A DNA stretch of 64,000 nucleotides from NCBI GenBank assembly GCA_041391765.1, contig JAWKNJ010000018.1:81740-145739 (forward strand), read 5' to 3'. The notes beneath the pieces were generated by a model. The model did no database searches. It saw only the letters and a program-made list of their open reading frames with translations, and was not told the origin of the DNA. The stretch is from SHAN690 sp041391765 (GTDB lineage: Bacteria > Bacteroidota > Bacteroidia > Flavobacteriales_G > Salibacteraceae). Positions 26,780-35,493 of the stretch are shown piece by piece (positions within the stretch are counted from its first letter, which is position 1; the number at the start of each line of letters is the position of its first letter). Position numbers and translations under genes: made by a program.

Positions 26780-27195
26780 CACGCCACAAACTAGTGGTGG
26801 ATGACGACTACGAGTTTATTTCATTTGGGATAAGCTGCCACCTGAAAGACTTCCGAGTGGCGTGGCACTTGAACCAACTCTTTGGGTTCAACATGATGAG
26901 AAGTGACATCAGGGTTCCGGACAAAGAAGGTTTCGACCATGAATACGGCATGTTTCGACATCGAGATGAAGATAATCACCTGCACTACATCCTGCTGAAT
27001 AATCAAAGCGATGGAATTTCCTTAATCCGACCATACAAGCAGTTTAACCTCCTCATGTTGGTTGAAGGTTATATCGACATGTTCAATTCTGAGCAATTCA
27101 TTGAGAAACTGCAACATGACGAGTCGTTTCAGCTAGTCATGGAAGTGTCTTCTGAACCTCTTAAGAAGTTTCAGTTCATGTTATTTGAAGATTAA
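26776..27195 (+). CDS. IPExxxVDY family protein
   Basis: The 139-residue protein starts by ATGA overlap with rnc. It shows the small alpha/beta pattern of this phylum-restricted family (FGISCHLKDFRVAWHLNQLFGFN; HYILLNNQ; KQFNLLMLVEGY). The family is named for a motif that is not strictly kept here. It typically sits between rnc and pyk in Bacteroidota, as here. Its function is not known. Confidence 0.82.
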   Translation: MTRHKLVVDDDYEFISFGISCHLKDFRVAWHLNQLFGFNMMRSDIRVPDKEGFDHEYGMFRHRDEDNHLHYILLNNQSDGISLIRPYKQFNLLMLVEGYIDMFNSEQFIEKLQHDESFQLVMEVSSEPLKKFQFMLFED

Positions 27196-27269
27196 TATGT
27201 TGACGAACACTCAACAATCAACCATCACGCTCAAAACAAGGCGGTATCTTCGCCCATTGATTTTTTCCA

Positions 27270-28694
27270 ATGCTCGCTAACAAAACAAAAATCGTTGCAA
27301 CCATAGGTCCTGCGAGTTCCTCCAAAGAGGTGCTCAAGAAGATGATAGAAAGTGGTTTGAACGTTGCACGACTTAACTTCTCCCACGGAGGTTACGAAAC
27401 CCACGAAAAGGTAATTGGCATTCTCAGAGCTTTGGATGGTGAGATGAAGGCTCACACTGCTATTCTTGCGGATTTAAGCGGCCCAAAAATTCGAGTTGGC
27501 GAGTTGGACCAACCCGAGGTGGAATTGATAGAAGGAGCCGAAATCAGACTAACATCAGAAAAAATTTCCGGTAGCGCAAAGCGTGTTTATATCAGCTACG
27601 AGGGTCTTGAAAAGGATGTGAAAGTGGGTGAAAACATCCTTCTGGATGATGGTAAGCTGCGTGTAAGAGTTACCGGTATTGATGGCATTGACGTTGTTGC
27701 TGAGGTGACTCAAGGAGGAATGCTAAAGCCCCGAAAGGGGGTGAATCTCCCGGAATCCGTGCTAAGTATGCCCAGTCTTACCGAGAAAGACAAGGCTGAC
27801 CTAGCCTTTGCACTGAAACACAATGCCTCCTGGGTGGCATTGTCGTTTGTAAGAAACGCAGCCGACATACTCTTGCTCAAAGAACACATCGAAGCTGCAG
27901 GAAATAAGGCACGAGTAATCGCAAAAATCGAGAAACCGGAGGCCGTTCAGAACATTGATGAGATCATTTCCGTATCAGATGGAATTATGGTTGCCAGGGG
28001 CGACTTAGGGGTCGAAATTCCACTCCAGAACGTTCCCTTGGTTCAAAAAGAGATCGTAAGAAAATGTCAGAAAGCGGGAAAACCGGTGATAATCGCTACG
28101 CAAATGATGGAGAGCATGATTGATAACATGTCTCCAAGTAGAGCTGAAGTGAATGATGTTGCGAATGCCGTAATGGATGGCGCTGATGCGGTTATGCTCA
28201 GCGGTGAAACCAGCGTAGGGCGATATCCCATTGAAGTGGTAAAAACCATGTCTAAAATCATCCATCGTGTGGAAGACTATGACGGTATCTACTACCGAGA
28301 CATTGAACACGAATCGGCTGAAGACCGCATTATTACCGATGCCATCTGCCACTCAGCTGTCAGGCTGTGCAGTAAAATCAAGGCAAAGGGAATTGTTACC
28401 ATGACATTTTCCGGCTACACAGCATTCCGAATTTCTTCTTACAGACCTAATGCTTGGATTTTTGTGTTCACTTCGAATTTTAGAATCCTCAATATGCTCA
28501 GTCTGGTTTGGGGGGTTAAAGGTTTTTATTATGACAAATTCGTGAGCACTGATCATACGATTTCGGACATCAAGTACGAATTGAAAAAAGCAGGATATTT
28601 ACAAGATGAGGATTTGCTGATCAACATTGCCAGCATGCCAATTTCCAGCAAGGGAATGTCTAATATGCTGAAGGTTAGTAAAATGAATGAATAA
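27270..28694 (+). CDS. pyk: pyruvate kinase
   Basis: The 474-residue protein has the N-terminal TKIVATIGPAS start and RLNFSHG near 34. The active-site block IMVARGDLGVEIP is near 240, with the ATQMMESMI helix at 275 and GADAVMLSGETSVGRYP near 310. A shortened C-terminal domain follows. It makes pyruvate and ATP from PEP. Its stop overlaps the next gene's ATG by one base (TAATG). Confidence 0.97.
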   Translation: MLANKTKIVATIGPASSSKEVLKKMIESGLNVARLNFSHGGYETHEKVIGILRALDGEMKAHTAILADLSGPKIRVGELDQPEVELIEGAEIRLTSEKISGSAKRVYISYEGLEKDVKVGENILLDDGKLRVRVTGIDGIDVVAEVTQGGMLKPRKGVNLPESVLSMPSLTEKDKADLAFALKHNASWVALSFVRNAADILLLKEHIEAAGNKARVIAKIEKPEAVQNIDEIISVSDGIMVARGDLGVEIPLQNVPLVQKEIVRKCQKAGKPVIIATQMMESMIDNMSPSRAEVNDVANAVMDGADAVMLSGETSVGRYPIEVVKTMSKIIHRVEDYDGIYYRDIEHESAEDRIITDAICHSAVRLCSKIKAKGIVTMTFSGYTAFRISSYRPNAWIFVFTSNFRILNMLSLVWGVKGFYYDKFVSTDHTISDIKYELKKAGYLQDEDLLINIASMPISSKGMSNMLKVSKMNE

Positions 28695-29776
28695 TGCGGA
28701 TTGAGCTCAACAGGCATATTATTTTTAGACGAGCTTTAGTCTCGCTGCTTTGCTTGTGGATTGCCGTTCAGAGTTCGGCAATTGCGCAGCTGCCTTCCAC
28801 TCTGTACGATTCAAAGAAAGACGGTGTCATCACCGAAGCTTTTGGATCAGGAATCGCTAAACAATTTATTGGTCAAAACAACTGCGCGCTTTCAGGAGAC
28901 GAGGTCATCGCGGTGAAGCACACGGTCACCGCTCAATGCGACCTTCTCGAAATTTATGGAGACACCAAAATTAGAATCGAAGATGGCGGCTCTCTCATCG
29001 TGCACGGTGCATTGGACTTGTTCGGAAGCGCGGAAATTACCATCGCCCCGGGAGGTGTTCTGAGGGTGGAAGACAATCTCAACGCCTCAGGGAACAGCCA
29101 CTTGGTTCTTGATGGCAATCTAACGGCCAAAGGAAACATTGTGATTTCAGGGTCCTCAAAAATATGTGGACAAGGATCGGCCATAGTTTCTGGTTTAATT
29201 TCAGGCGCGGGCTGGTGTTATGATATCAAGATAACTACACGACAACCACTAGAACTTTCTGCAGAGCTAAATGAAAATCAATCGGTGAAGTTGAACTGGA
29301 CAGGACAGGAAGGTGCTCAAGATAAGATTCGAATCGAGCGCTCAGAAAATGGAATGTCATTCAGTGAAATCAACGCTGTTCAGGGAGCAACCGCCTTCGT
29401 TGACAACCCAAAATTTGGCAGGACTTACTATTACAGGCTAAGTAGAATAGCAGCAGGTGAGTCAGTTATCGTGTCAGAAATTTTAGCCATCTCTCTTATT
29501 GACGATGCTCAAGATGGACTTTGCACACTAGAAGTGGACCCAAACCCGTGTGTTCCATTTTGTGAGGCAAGGTTGGTTGATTGCCCAAATGGAAATTTTA
29601 AGACTCAGATCTTAGATGCGAGCGGTAATGTTGTTACCGAAATCATTCCATACTTCGAGGCAGATCAGTTAATCAAGTACCATATCAATAAGGAGAATTT
29701 CTTGTTGCCGGGTGTTTATATCGTAAACAGCCAAAATGATAAAGCGAGACTATCTAAAAAGGTAATCATCAAATGA
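28694..29776 (+). CDS. secreted protein with beta-solenoid, fibronectin-like and T9SS-like C-terminal domains
   Basis: The 360-residue protein has a signal peptide (RALVSLLCLWIAVQSSAIAQ). Residues about 90-180 look like a right-handed beta-solenoid with short repeats (SLIVHGALDLFGSAEITI, LRVEDNLNASGNSHL). A fibronectin-type segment at 195-275 follows (VKLNWTGQEG, RTYYYRLSRIA). A ~75-residue sorting-like tail (EVDPNPC to LSKKVIIK) closes it. The start overlaps pyk by one base and the stop overlaps the next lipoprotein by four, so it may be co-expressed with them. Function unknown. Confidence 0.75.
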   Translation: MRIELNRHIIFRRALVSLLCLWIAVQSSAIAQLPSTLYDSKKDGVITEAFGSGIAKQFIGQNNCALSGDEVIAVKHTVTAQCDLLEIYGDTKIRIEDGGSLIVHGALDLFGSAEITIAPGGVLRVEDNLNASGNSHLVLDGNLTAKGNIVISGSSKICGQGSAIVSGLISGAGWCYDIKITTRQPLELSAELNENQSVKLNWTGQEGAQDKIRIERSENGMSFSEINAVQGATAFVDNPKFGRTYYYRLSRIAAGESVIVSEILAISLIDDAQDGLCTLEVDPNPCVPFCEARLVDCPNGNFKTQILDASGNVVTEIIPYFEADQLIKYHINKENFLLPGVYIVNSQNDKARLSKKVIIK

Positions 29777-30615
29777 AGCGCTTCTTATCATTTTTGCTCG
29801 TGCTTGGCATCGTTTGGGGTTGCGGAAGCGGGTCAAATCACAACAAGAATAAGGATTACGTTGATTCTATTAAGAGGGAGCGTCCACTGCTTCACACTGA
29901 CTCCGCAAGAATTATCTCATTGCCCACACCAATGCAAATTCCTGCACTTCTGCGTAACACCAATGCTCACTACACAAAGGAATTGTTGACGCCATTGATG
30001 CCGATAGACAAGCCATTCTTTCAATCCAACATCCTATTTGGAATGTACATTTTGGACTTAGCTTATGCGAGTTCTTTCAGCGATCGACAAACTGCTCTTT
30101 TGTACTTAAAACAATGCCGCGATCTGTCCATAGATCTTGGATTCGGAATGAACGCTGACATGGGATTGATTACTCGCTTCGAGAGAAATCTTGAACGACC
30201 GGATTCGCTTGGTCGTATCATTCTAGAAATGTACAAATCCGGACATGAGTATTTCCGATACAATGAGAGGGAAGCAATTGGCTTAATGATGGTTATGGGT
30301 TGCATGTACGAAGGCATGCACTTCAGTTTCAAAGAAATAAGAAACACGGATTTGATCCTATTCTTTCACATTCTGGCACAACAGAAAGAATATGTTTCCA
30401 ATTTGCTCTATGCGCTTGATGCTTATCAAATACCAGATGAGGTTCAGCCTGAGTTTGACATTTTGGTTAAAACAGACAGTCTCTTTGGTAAATTGAATGC
30501 ACCATCTGCATACAAGCTTAAAACCGGAGCGGCAACACTCAAAGACGTGAACACCAAATCTCTTAATGAATTGGACTCACTCGTAACCGTATTCCGACAA
30601 GGAATGCTAGAATAG
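29773..30615 (+). CDS. lipoprotein of unknown function
   Basis: The 280-residue protein has a lipoprotein signal with VWGCGSGS (Cys near 17). The mature part is helical with PTPMQIPALLRNTNAHYTKELLTP near 52, a pattern I have seen in unnamed Bacteroidota proteins; there is no known domain. Start coupled by ATGA to the previous gene. Confidence 0.72.
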   Translation: MKRFLSFLLVLGIVWGCGSGSNHNKNKDYVDSIKRERPLLHTDSARIISLPTPMQIPALLRNTNAHYTKELLTPLMPIDKPFFQSNILFGMYILDLAYASSFSDRQTALLYLKQCRDLSIDLGFGMNADMGLITRFERNLERPDSLGRIILEMYKSGHEYFRYNEREAIGLMMVMGCMYEGMHFSFKEIRNTDLILFFHILAQQKEYVSNLLYALDAYQIPDEVQPEFDILVKTDSLFGKLNAPSAYKLKTGAATLKDVNTKSLNELDSLVTVFRQGMLE

Positions 30616-30652
30616 CTTTAGTGTAAGGCCTTAACCATTTATAGCAACCAGA

Positions 30653-31759
30653 TTGACCCTTCCAAACATACTGGTCATTAGCAATTATTCGGGTTCAACC
30701 ACGGCCATCAGACCTGAAGCTGAAATCTTCGTTGGACTGCTCCAGATCGGCTTTCAAATTACAGTGATGACTGAAACAGGATCTGAGTATGCAACTAAAC
30801 TTGAGTCGCATGGCGCTCAGATCATTGACTATCGTCCGAAATCAAAAGTCGATTTCACTGCAATCAAACTCATAAGACAAACTGTTCGAAGAAATACAAT
30901 TGATATTGTGCACGGCTTTAACAGCAAGGCGATGGTCAATTCAATTCTTGCTCTTATGTTTAGCAAAGTGCGAATTGTGGGCTACCGAGGTTACACCGGG
31001 AATATACACTGGTATGATCCTTCATGTTATGTTGCATACCTGAACCCTCGCATAGACTACATGATATGCCTGGCCGAGAGCGTGAGGGAAATGTTCTTAG
31101 CGAACGGAATGCCAGAACGAAAGGCAGTTACCATAAATAAAGGACATGACCCGAGTTGGTATGAAGGTGTTGAGCCTGCTAGTTTAGAGGAGTTCAATAT
31201 CCCTGAAGGAGCTCTCGTATGTTCATTTGTTGCAAACTACCGTACCAAGATGAAAGGCCTTCATCATTTGGTAAATGCCGTGAATAAACTTCCTTCTGAT
31301 TATTCCCTTCGAATTTTGTTGATTGGTTCCGGAATGGACACTACTGAAATACTTGGTCTCATTAACCAAGGAGCATATCCAGAGAGATTCATCTTTGCGG
31401 GCTATCGAAAAGATGCCATTAACATTGTGAAATCCTGTGATGTGGCAATTTCAGTTTCGCTCTTTGGTGAAGCCACTCAAAAAGCAATGCTTGAAGCGTT
31501 ATTTATGGCTAAGCCCGTGATTATTTCTGACATTCCGGGCAATAAGGGTATGGTGATAAACGGTTCGGGAGGCTTTGTTGTTGAACCTGGCAATGAAAAG
31601 GATATTGAACAAGCTTTGATGCAGCTCTATCAAAACAGAACCTCCTTGATCACAATGGGACATAATGCTAAGAGTCATATCACAGAATTCCTTAGTGCAG
31701 ATAGAACAAGAGACTCTTATGCCGCATTTTACAAGTCGATCGCAAGTCCTATTAATTGA
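30653..31759 (+). CDS. glycosyltransferase family 4 protein
   Basis: The 368-residue protein has the GT-B fold pattern. The N-terminal half starts with NILVISNYSGST. The C-terminal half has SFVANYRTKMKGLHHLV, FIFAGYRKDAI and the nucleotide-sugar site SLFGEATQKAMLEALFMAKPVIISDIPGNK (about 270-300). A TTG is the only reasonable start, with a stop codon seven codons upstream. It probably adds a sugar to an envelope glycan or lipid; donor and acceptor are unknown. Three DAG-kinase-like genes follow. Confidence 0.82.
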   Translation: MTLPNILVISNYSGSTTAIRPEAEIFVGLLQIGFQITVMTETGSEYATKLESHGAQIIDYRPKSKVDFTAIKLIRQTVRRNTIDIVHGFNSKAMVNSILALMFSKVRIVGYRGYTGNIHWYDPSCYVAYLNPRIDYMICLAESVREMFLANGMPERKAVTINKGHDPSWYEGVEPASLEEFNIPEGALVCSFVANYRTKMKGLHHLVNAVNKLPSDYSLRILLIGSGMDTTEILGLINQGAYPERFIFAGYRKDAINIVKSCDVAISVSLFGEATQKAMLEALFMAKPVIISDIPGNKGMVINGSGGFVVEPGNEKDIEQALMQLYQNRTSLITMGHNAKSHITEFLSADRTRDSYAAFYKSIASPIN

Positions 31760-31872
31760 TGATCGCACTGCTAAAATTGATCCATGGAGTCATTGACGAT
31801 TCAATCCGCTGACTGATTCCCAAAGTCATTAGCATTGGTACTTTTGCCGCCTAATTCCCTGCGAATCTCACA

Positions 31873-32772
31873 ATGCATATTGTTGCCCTTGTAAATGGGA
31901 GAGCCAGAAAAAAGGGTCGCGTACTTTCAGATTTGAAAAAGATACGCGATCACAAGGTGCATGTGTGGGTTACTAAACAGGCTAGCGACACTCAGAAATT
32001 CACCAAACAAGCTGTCGATTCAAATACCGACTTATTGATCATTTGTGGAGGTGATGGCACGGCAAACAAGGTTGTTAATGAATTAATGAATTATCCGCCA
32101 TCCAAAAGACCAACCATTGCGATTTTTCCATGCGGTTCAGCTAATGATTTCTCAAAATCACTTAAGCACTCAAATATTGAAGCAACTATTGATCGCTTTG
32201 TTAAAGGAGATATAACTCCAGTCGATCTGTGCCAATTATCTACGCTTAAACAGAGTGTTTATGCACTCAATATGGCCACGTGCGGAATTGGAGCGAACGT
32301 AGTTCAATCAGTAAATCTTGGAAAGCACTGGATTCCACCAAGCATTCGATTCTTTGTTGCGACAGTGTCTTGGATCATAAGATATAAACCATCGAAACTT
32401 CGCATCCGAGTGGGTGATATGATGACGGATAATAAATTGTTTCTAGCAGCATTTGGAAACGGGAAGTATGTAGGAAGTGGTCTTGGCCTTTGTCCACAAG
32501 CGGAACTAGACAATGGGAAATTCGCAGTAACACTCATTAGTAAAATCAGAATATTTGATTTTCTGAGGCATTTGAATGAGATCAAAAAAGCCAAGTTTGT
32601 AAAAAACGACCCTCGAATTTTATACCACAACTCAAACTTTGCTGAGATCAAGGTAATGGATGGCAAGTTGAGCATTGAGACTGATGGTGAGTTTTTCCAA
32701 ACGCTCAGAAAAGGAGATACGGTTCGTTTTGGATGCGCTGCGCGAGCCCTTAAATTCGTTTCTGGAGTCTGA
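31873..32772 (+). CDS. diacylglycerol/lipid kinase family protein, first of three
   Basis: The 299-residue protein has the DAGK catalytic domain: NGRARKKGR near 9 and the nucleotide-binding GGDGTANKVVNEL near 59. FPCGSANDF lies near 86, and GNGKYVGSGLGLCPQAELDNGK in the C-terminal beta domain near 200. Likely activity: ATP-dependent phosphorylation of a lipid (diacylglycerol, sphingoid base or similar) at the membrane. It is tandem with two paralogues. Confidence 0.85.
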   Translation: MHIVALVNGRARKKGRVLSDLKKIRDHKVHVWVTKQASDTQKFTKQAVDSNTDLLIICGGDGTANKVVNELMNYPPSKRPTIAIFPCGSANDFSKSLKHSNIEATIDRFVKGDITPVDLCQLSTLKQSVYALNMATCGIGANVVQSVNLGKHWIPPSIRFFVATVSWIIRYKPSKLRIRVGDMMTDNKLFLAAFGNGKYVGSGLGLCPQAELDNGKFAVTLISKIRIFDFLRHLNEIKKAKFVKNDPRILYHNSNFAEIKVMDGKLSIETDGEFFQTLRKGDTVRFGCAARALKFVSGV

Positions 32773-32812
32773 ATTTCAATAAAATAACGCTGTACCCCTT
32801 ATCTTGTACGAT

Positions 32813-33706
32813 GTGAAAATTGCTGTCATCATAGAGCGGAGCGCACCTCATCGAAAAAGGATAACGCATAATCTAGCCAGCATTCAACGACATCAGATTC
32901 AGACATTCACTTCCAATTCAGAAGATTGTAAGAACACAGTAACTCAAGCACTTCAAGCTTTACCTGACCTAGTCATGATTTGTGGCGGCTTGAGTCTGAG
33001 CACTTGCGTGATTAATCTTTTACAAGATTTAAGATTGGATTCAAAACCGGTGCTGTCGATCCACTCAGCTGGTACTACTAACGACTTTTGCAAGACCTAC
33101 GACAACGGAGGTGTGACGAGAACAATCAATCAATTTGAAAAGGGAAAACTCTATCCATTGGATTTAATCAAAATAACCGGGCCTTTTAAGCACCGCTATG
33201 CCTTGAATATGGTGACCTGCGGTCTTGGTGGCAATATCCTACGCTCTGTAAAAAACAAAGAAAGATGGCTGCCAGAGTCGCTCAACTACCATCTATCAAT
33301 TATGTATTGGCTACTGAAATATAAAAGCCCGAAACTGAGAATATCAGTGAACTCGATGACCATTAAAAACCACCTTTTTATGGCTGGATTCGGAAATGGA
33401 AAGTTTGCAGGAAATGGCCTGGGCATTTGCCCTCAGGCGGAGCTCGGGAACGGAAGCTTCGCGGTTACGCTCATTGGAAAAATCGGATTGTTTGACTTTT
33501 TTAAGTATTACGCCAAGTTGCGGAAAGCCAAGCTGATTTCAAAAGACCCACGAGGCGTCTACACCTCCTCGCACTCAACAGAACTTGAAGTGCTGGAAGG
33601 AGAAATGGCAATAGAATGTGACGGACAATACTTTCGATCATTTGAAGCCGGTGAACGACTGAATATTCACAGCATTCCCTCTGCTTTTTCAGTTGTTCAA
33701 AATTAA
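32813..33706 (+). CDS. diacylglycerol-kinase-like protein, second of three, catalytic motif lost
   Basis: From GTG 32813 the protein is 297 residues and aligns at its start (MKIAVIIE) with the two neighbours; TTG 32804 is an alternative. The GGDGT motif reads CGGLSLSTCVINLL and the PCGSANDF motif reads HSAGTTNDF. The aspartate and glycines needed for ATP are therefore missing. The C-terminal part is well conserved (GNGKFAGNGLGICPQAELGNG). The frame is intact, so it is probably still expressed, perhaps as a non-catalytic partner or lipid-binding paralogue. Confidence 0.8.
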   Translation: MKIAVIIERSAPHRKRITHNLASIQRHQIQTFTSNSEDCKNTVTQALQALPDLVMICGGLSLSTCVINLLQDLRLDSKPVLSIHSAGTTNDFCKTYDNGGVTRTINQFEKGKLYPLDLIKITGPFKHRYALNMVTCGLGGNILRSVKNKERWLPESLNYHLSIMYWLLKYKSPKLRISVNSMTIKNHLFMAGFGNGKFAGNGLGICPQAELGNGSFAVTLIGKIGLFDFFKYYAKLRKAKLISKDPRGVYTSSHSTELEVLEGEMAIECDGQYFRSFEAGERLNIHSIPSAFSVVQN

Positions 33707-33718
33707 ACCCGCCAACTC

Positions 33719-34612
33719 ATGAAAACTGTGGTCATCGTTAACGGGATTTCAAAGCATTATAAGTCATTCACCAAACAACTGGCAGGTATCTCAAGAATTG
33801 ATCGAGTTCTAACCACAAAAGCATCTGGTGAGGCAGAAAAAATGGCTCGAGATTCCATTGACGCTGAGTTGGAGCTTTTGATAATAGCAGGAGGCGATGG
33901 AACCCTGAATGAAGTCATAAACGGAATTCTCGGCTCGGATTCTCGTGCGCCAATGCTTGCAATTTGCCCTATCGGTTCAGCGAATGACTATGCTAGAAAT
34001 TTGAATACTCAAACCATCGAACAATTGATCGAAAGTGCACTGGAAAAAAAGTGCAATGCTGTGGATGCCATCTCCATCCGATCGGGTAATCGAATACGGT
34101 ATTTGTGCAACGTCTCCGCGGCAGGGATTGGGGCAGAAATCGCTGCTACTGTAAACGCAAGGCGGTTTCGAATGAACGCGACCTGGAATTACTATTCCGC
34201 CATTTTAAGATGGTTATCTTCCTATCGTGCACCACTCGTCAAAATCAAATTGAACGAACTGGAAATCACCCAACGCTGCTTTTTGGCTGCCATTGGAAAA
34301 GGCACCTATGCGGGTAATGGCCTTGGACTCCTGCCTCAGGTCGGTTTGTCTGACGGAATGCTAGGCCTCACCATAGCCGGGAACATCAACGTGTTTGACT
34401 TTCTCATGTTTCAAGGCAGGCTAAAAAAGGCCAAACGAATTATTGATCCACGCGTTCAATATCTAAGCGCAAAGCGTATTGAGCTTGAAGTGTTGGACGG
34501 TACGCTGGCTATTGATGCCGATGGAGAGTATCAATTTCAACTGGCTCAAGGGGAAAGTGCCGTTTTTGAAATCCTTCCAAGCGTACTAAAACTGATCAAC
34601 AAAGAGGCCTAA
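33719..34612 (+). CDS. diacylglycerol/lipid kinase family protein, third of three
   Basis: The 297-residue protein has NGISKHYKSF near 8, an intact GGDGTLNEVINGIL near 57 and CPIGSANDYARNL near 83. GKGTYAGNGLGLLPQVGLSDG lies in the C-terminal domain. It is 12 bases from the degenerate paralogue, and the three genes are likely transcribed together. Its 3' end overlaps that of the convergent CDF gene by four bases. Confidence 0.87.
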   Translation: MKTVVIVNGISKHYKSFTKQLAGISRIDRVLTTKASGEAEKMARDSIDAELELLIIAGGDGTLNEVINGILGSDSRAPMLAICPIGSANDYARNLNTQTIEQLIESALEKKCNAVDAISIRSGNRIRYLCNVSAAGIGAEIAATVNARRFRMNATWNYYSAILRWLSSYRAPLVKIKLNELEITQRCFLAAIGKGTYAGNGLGLLPQVGLSDGMLGLTIAGNINVFDFLMFQGRLKKAKRIIDPRVQYLSAKRIELEVLDGTLAIDADGEYQFQLAQGESAVFEILPSVLKLINKEA

Positions 34613-35493
34613 TGAGTGTGTTCCATGGAACACACCTCGTCCGCAAACTCCAATTCCACTGTGCAGTTGTGAAAGTGATAGGGTCGAAGCGTTTCTTTGA
34701 TTTGATTCTTAACCTCTCTCATCTGAGGAATGCTTAATACCTCTCGCAGTTTAACATGTGTGGAAAAAACGTTGCGCTCACCGTCCAATGACCAAATGTG
34801 ACTGTCGTGCAAAGAGTCGATCAGCGTTAAGTTGAGTAACTTTTGCTCAATTTCACGCAAGTCGACCTCATGCGGTGTTCCCTGTAGAAATACTTCCAAT
34901 GTTTCCTTCAATCTCTTGAGTACATTCCATAAAATGTACCCAGCAATCATTAGTGAAAGTGCGGGATCCAGGTATGGACTTTCATAAAATTTAAGGACAA
35001 TGCCGACAAGCAAAACCGCTGCCCATCCAAACACATCCTCCAATAAATGCCAGGAGATGACGCGCTCATTCAAGGTCTTACCACGACTCATCTTAAGCGC
35101 GGCATATCCATTTACTGCCACTCCAACAACCGCCAAAAGCATCATTCCATTCGCGTCTGATAGTTCTGGATGGATAAGCCTGCGAACTCCTTCATAGATT
35201 ACATACCCAGAGCCCATGATGAGAACCATGGAATTGATCAATGCCCCTAAAAGGGAAAACCGAGAGTATCCAAAACTGAATTTCTGGCTAGCCCCCTTTT
35301 TGGAGACGCGCTCAAGGTACCATGCCAACCCAATCGAGATACTATCACCCAAGTCATGAACCGCATCTGAAATGATCGAAACGCTGTTCACATAGAGGCC
35401 ACCAACTATTTCAATCACCGTAAATCCAAGATTCAGGAAAAAGGCGGTCCTCAGGTTATCATGTCGATGATGATGTTGATGGTCAGAGCCCAT
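34609..35493 (-). CDS. cation diffusion facilitator metal exporter
   Basis: The 294-residue protein begins His-rich (DHQHHHRHD). Six membrane helices carry the CDF metal site residues: SDAVHDLGDSI in TM2 and WHLLEDVFGW in TM5. A cytoplasmic C-terminal domain (about 205-290) ends in MEHTH. CDF proteins export Zn2+, Co2+, Cd2+ or similar using proton exchange. It is the last gene of the metal operon starting at 38500 and is one base from the TonB receptor. Confidence 0.9.
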   Translation of the reverse strand: MGSDHQHHHRHDNLRTAFFLNLGFTVIEIVGGLYVNSVSIISDAVHDLGDSISIGLAWYLERVSKKGASQKFSFGYSRFSLLGALINSMVLIMGSGYVIYEGVRRLIHPELSDANGMMLLAVVGVAVNGYAALKMSRGKTLNERVISWHLLEDVFGWAAVLLVGIVLKFYESPYLDPALSLMIAGYILWNVLKRLKETLEVFLQGTPHEVDLREIEQKLLNLTLIDSLHDSHIWSLDGERNVFSTHVKLREVLSIPQMREVKNQIKETLRPYHFHNCTVELEFADEVCSMEHTH

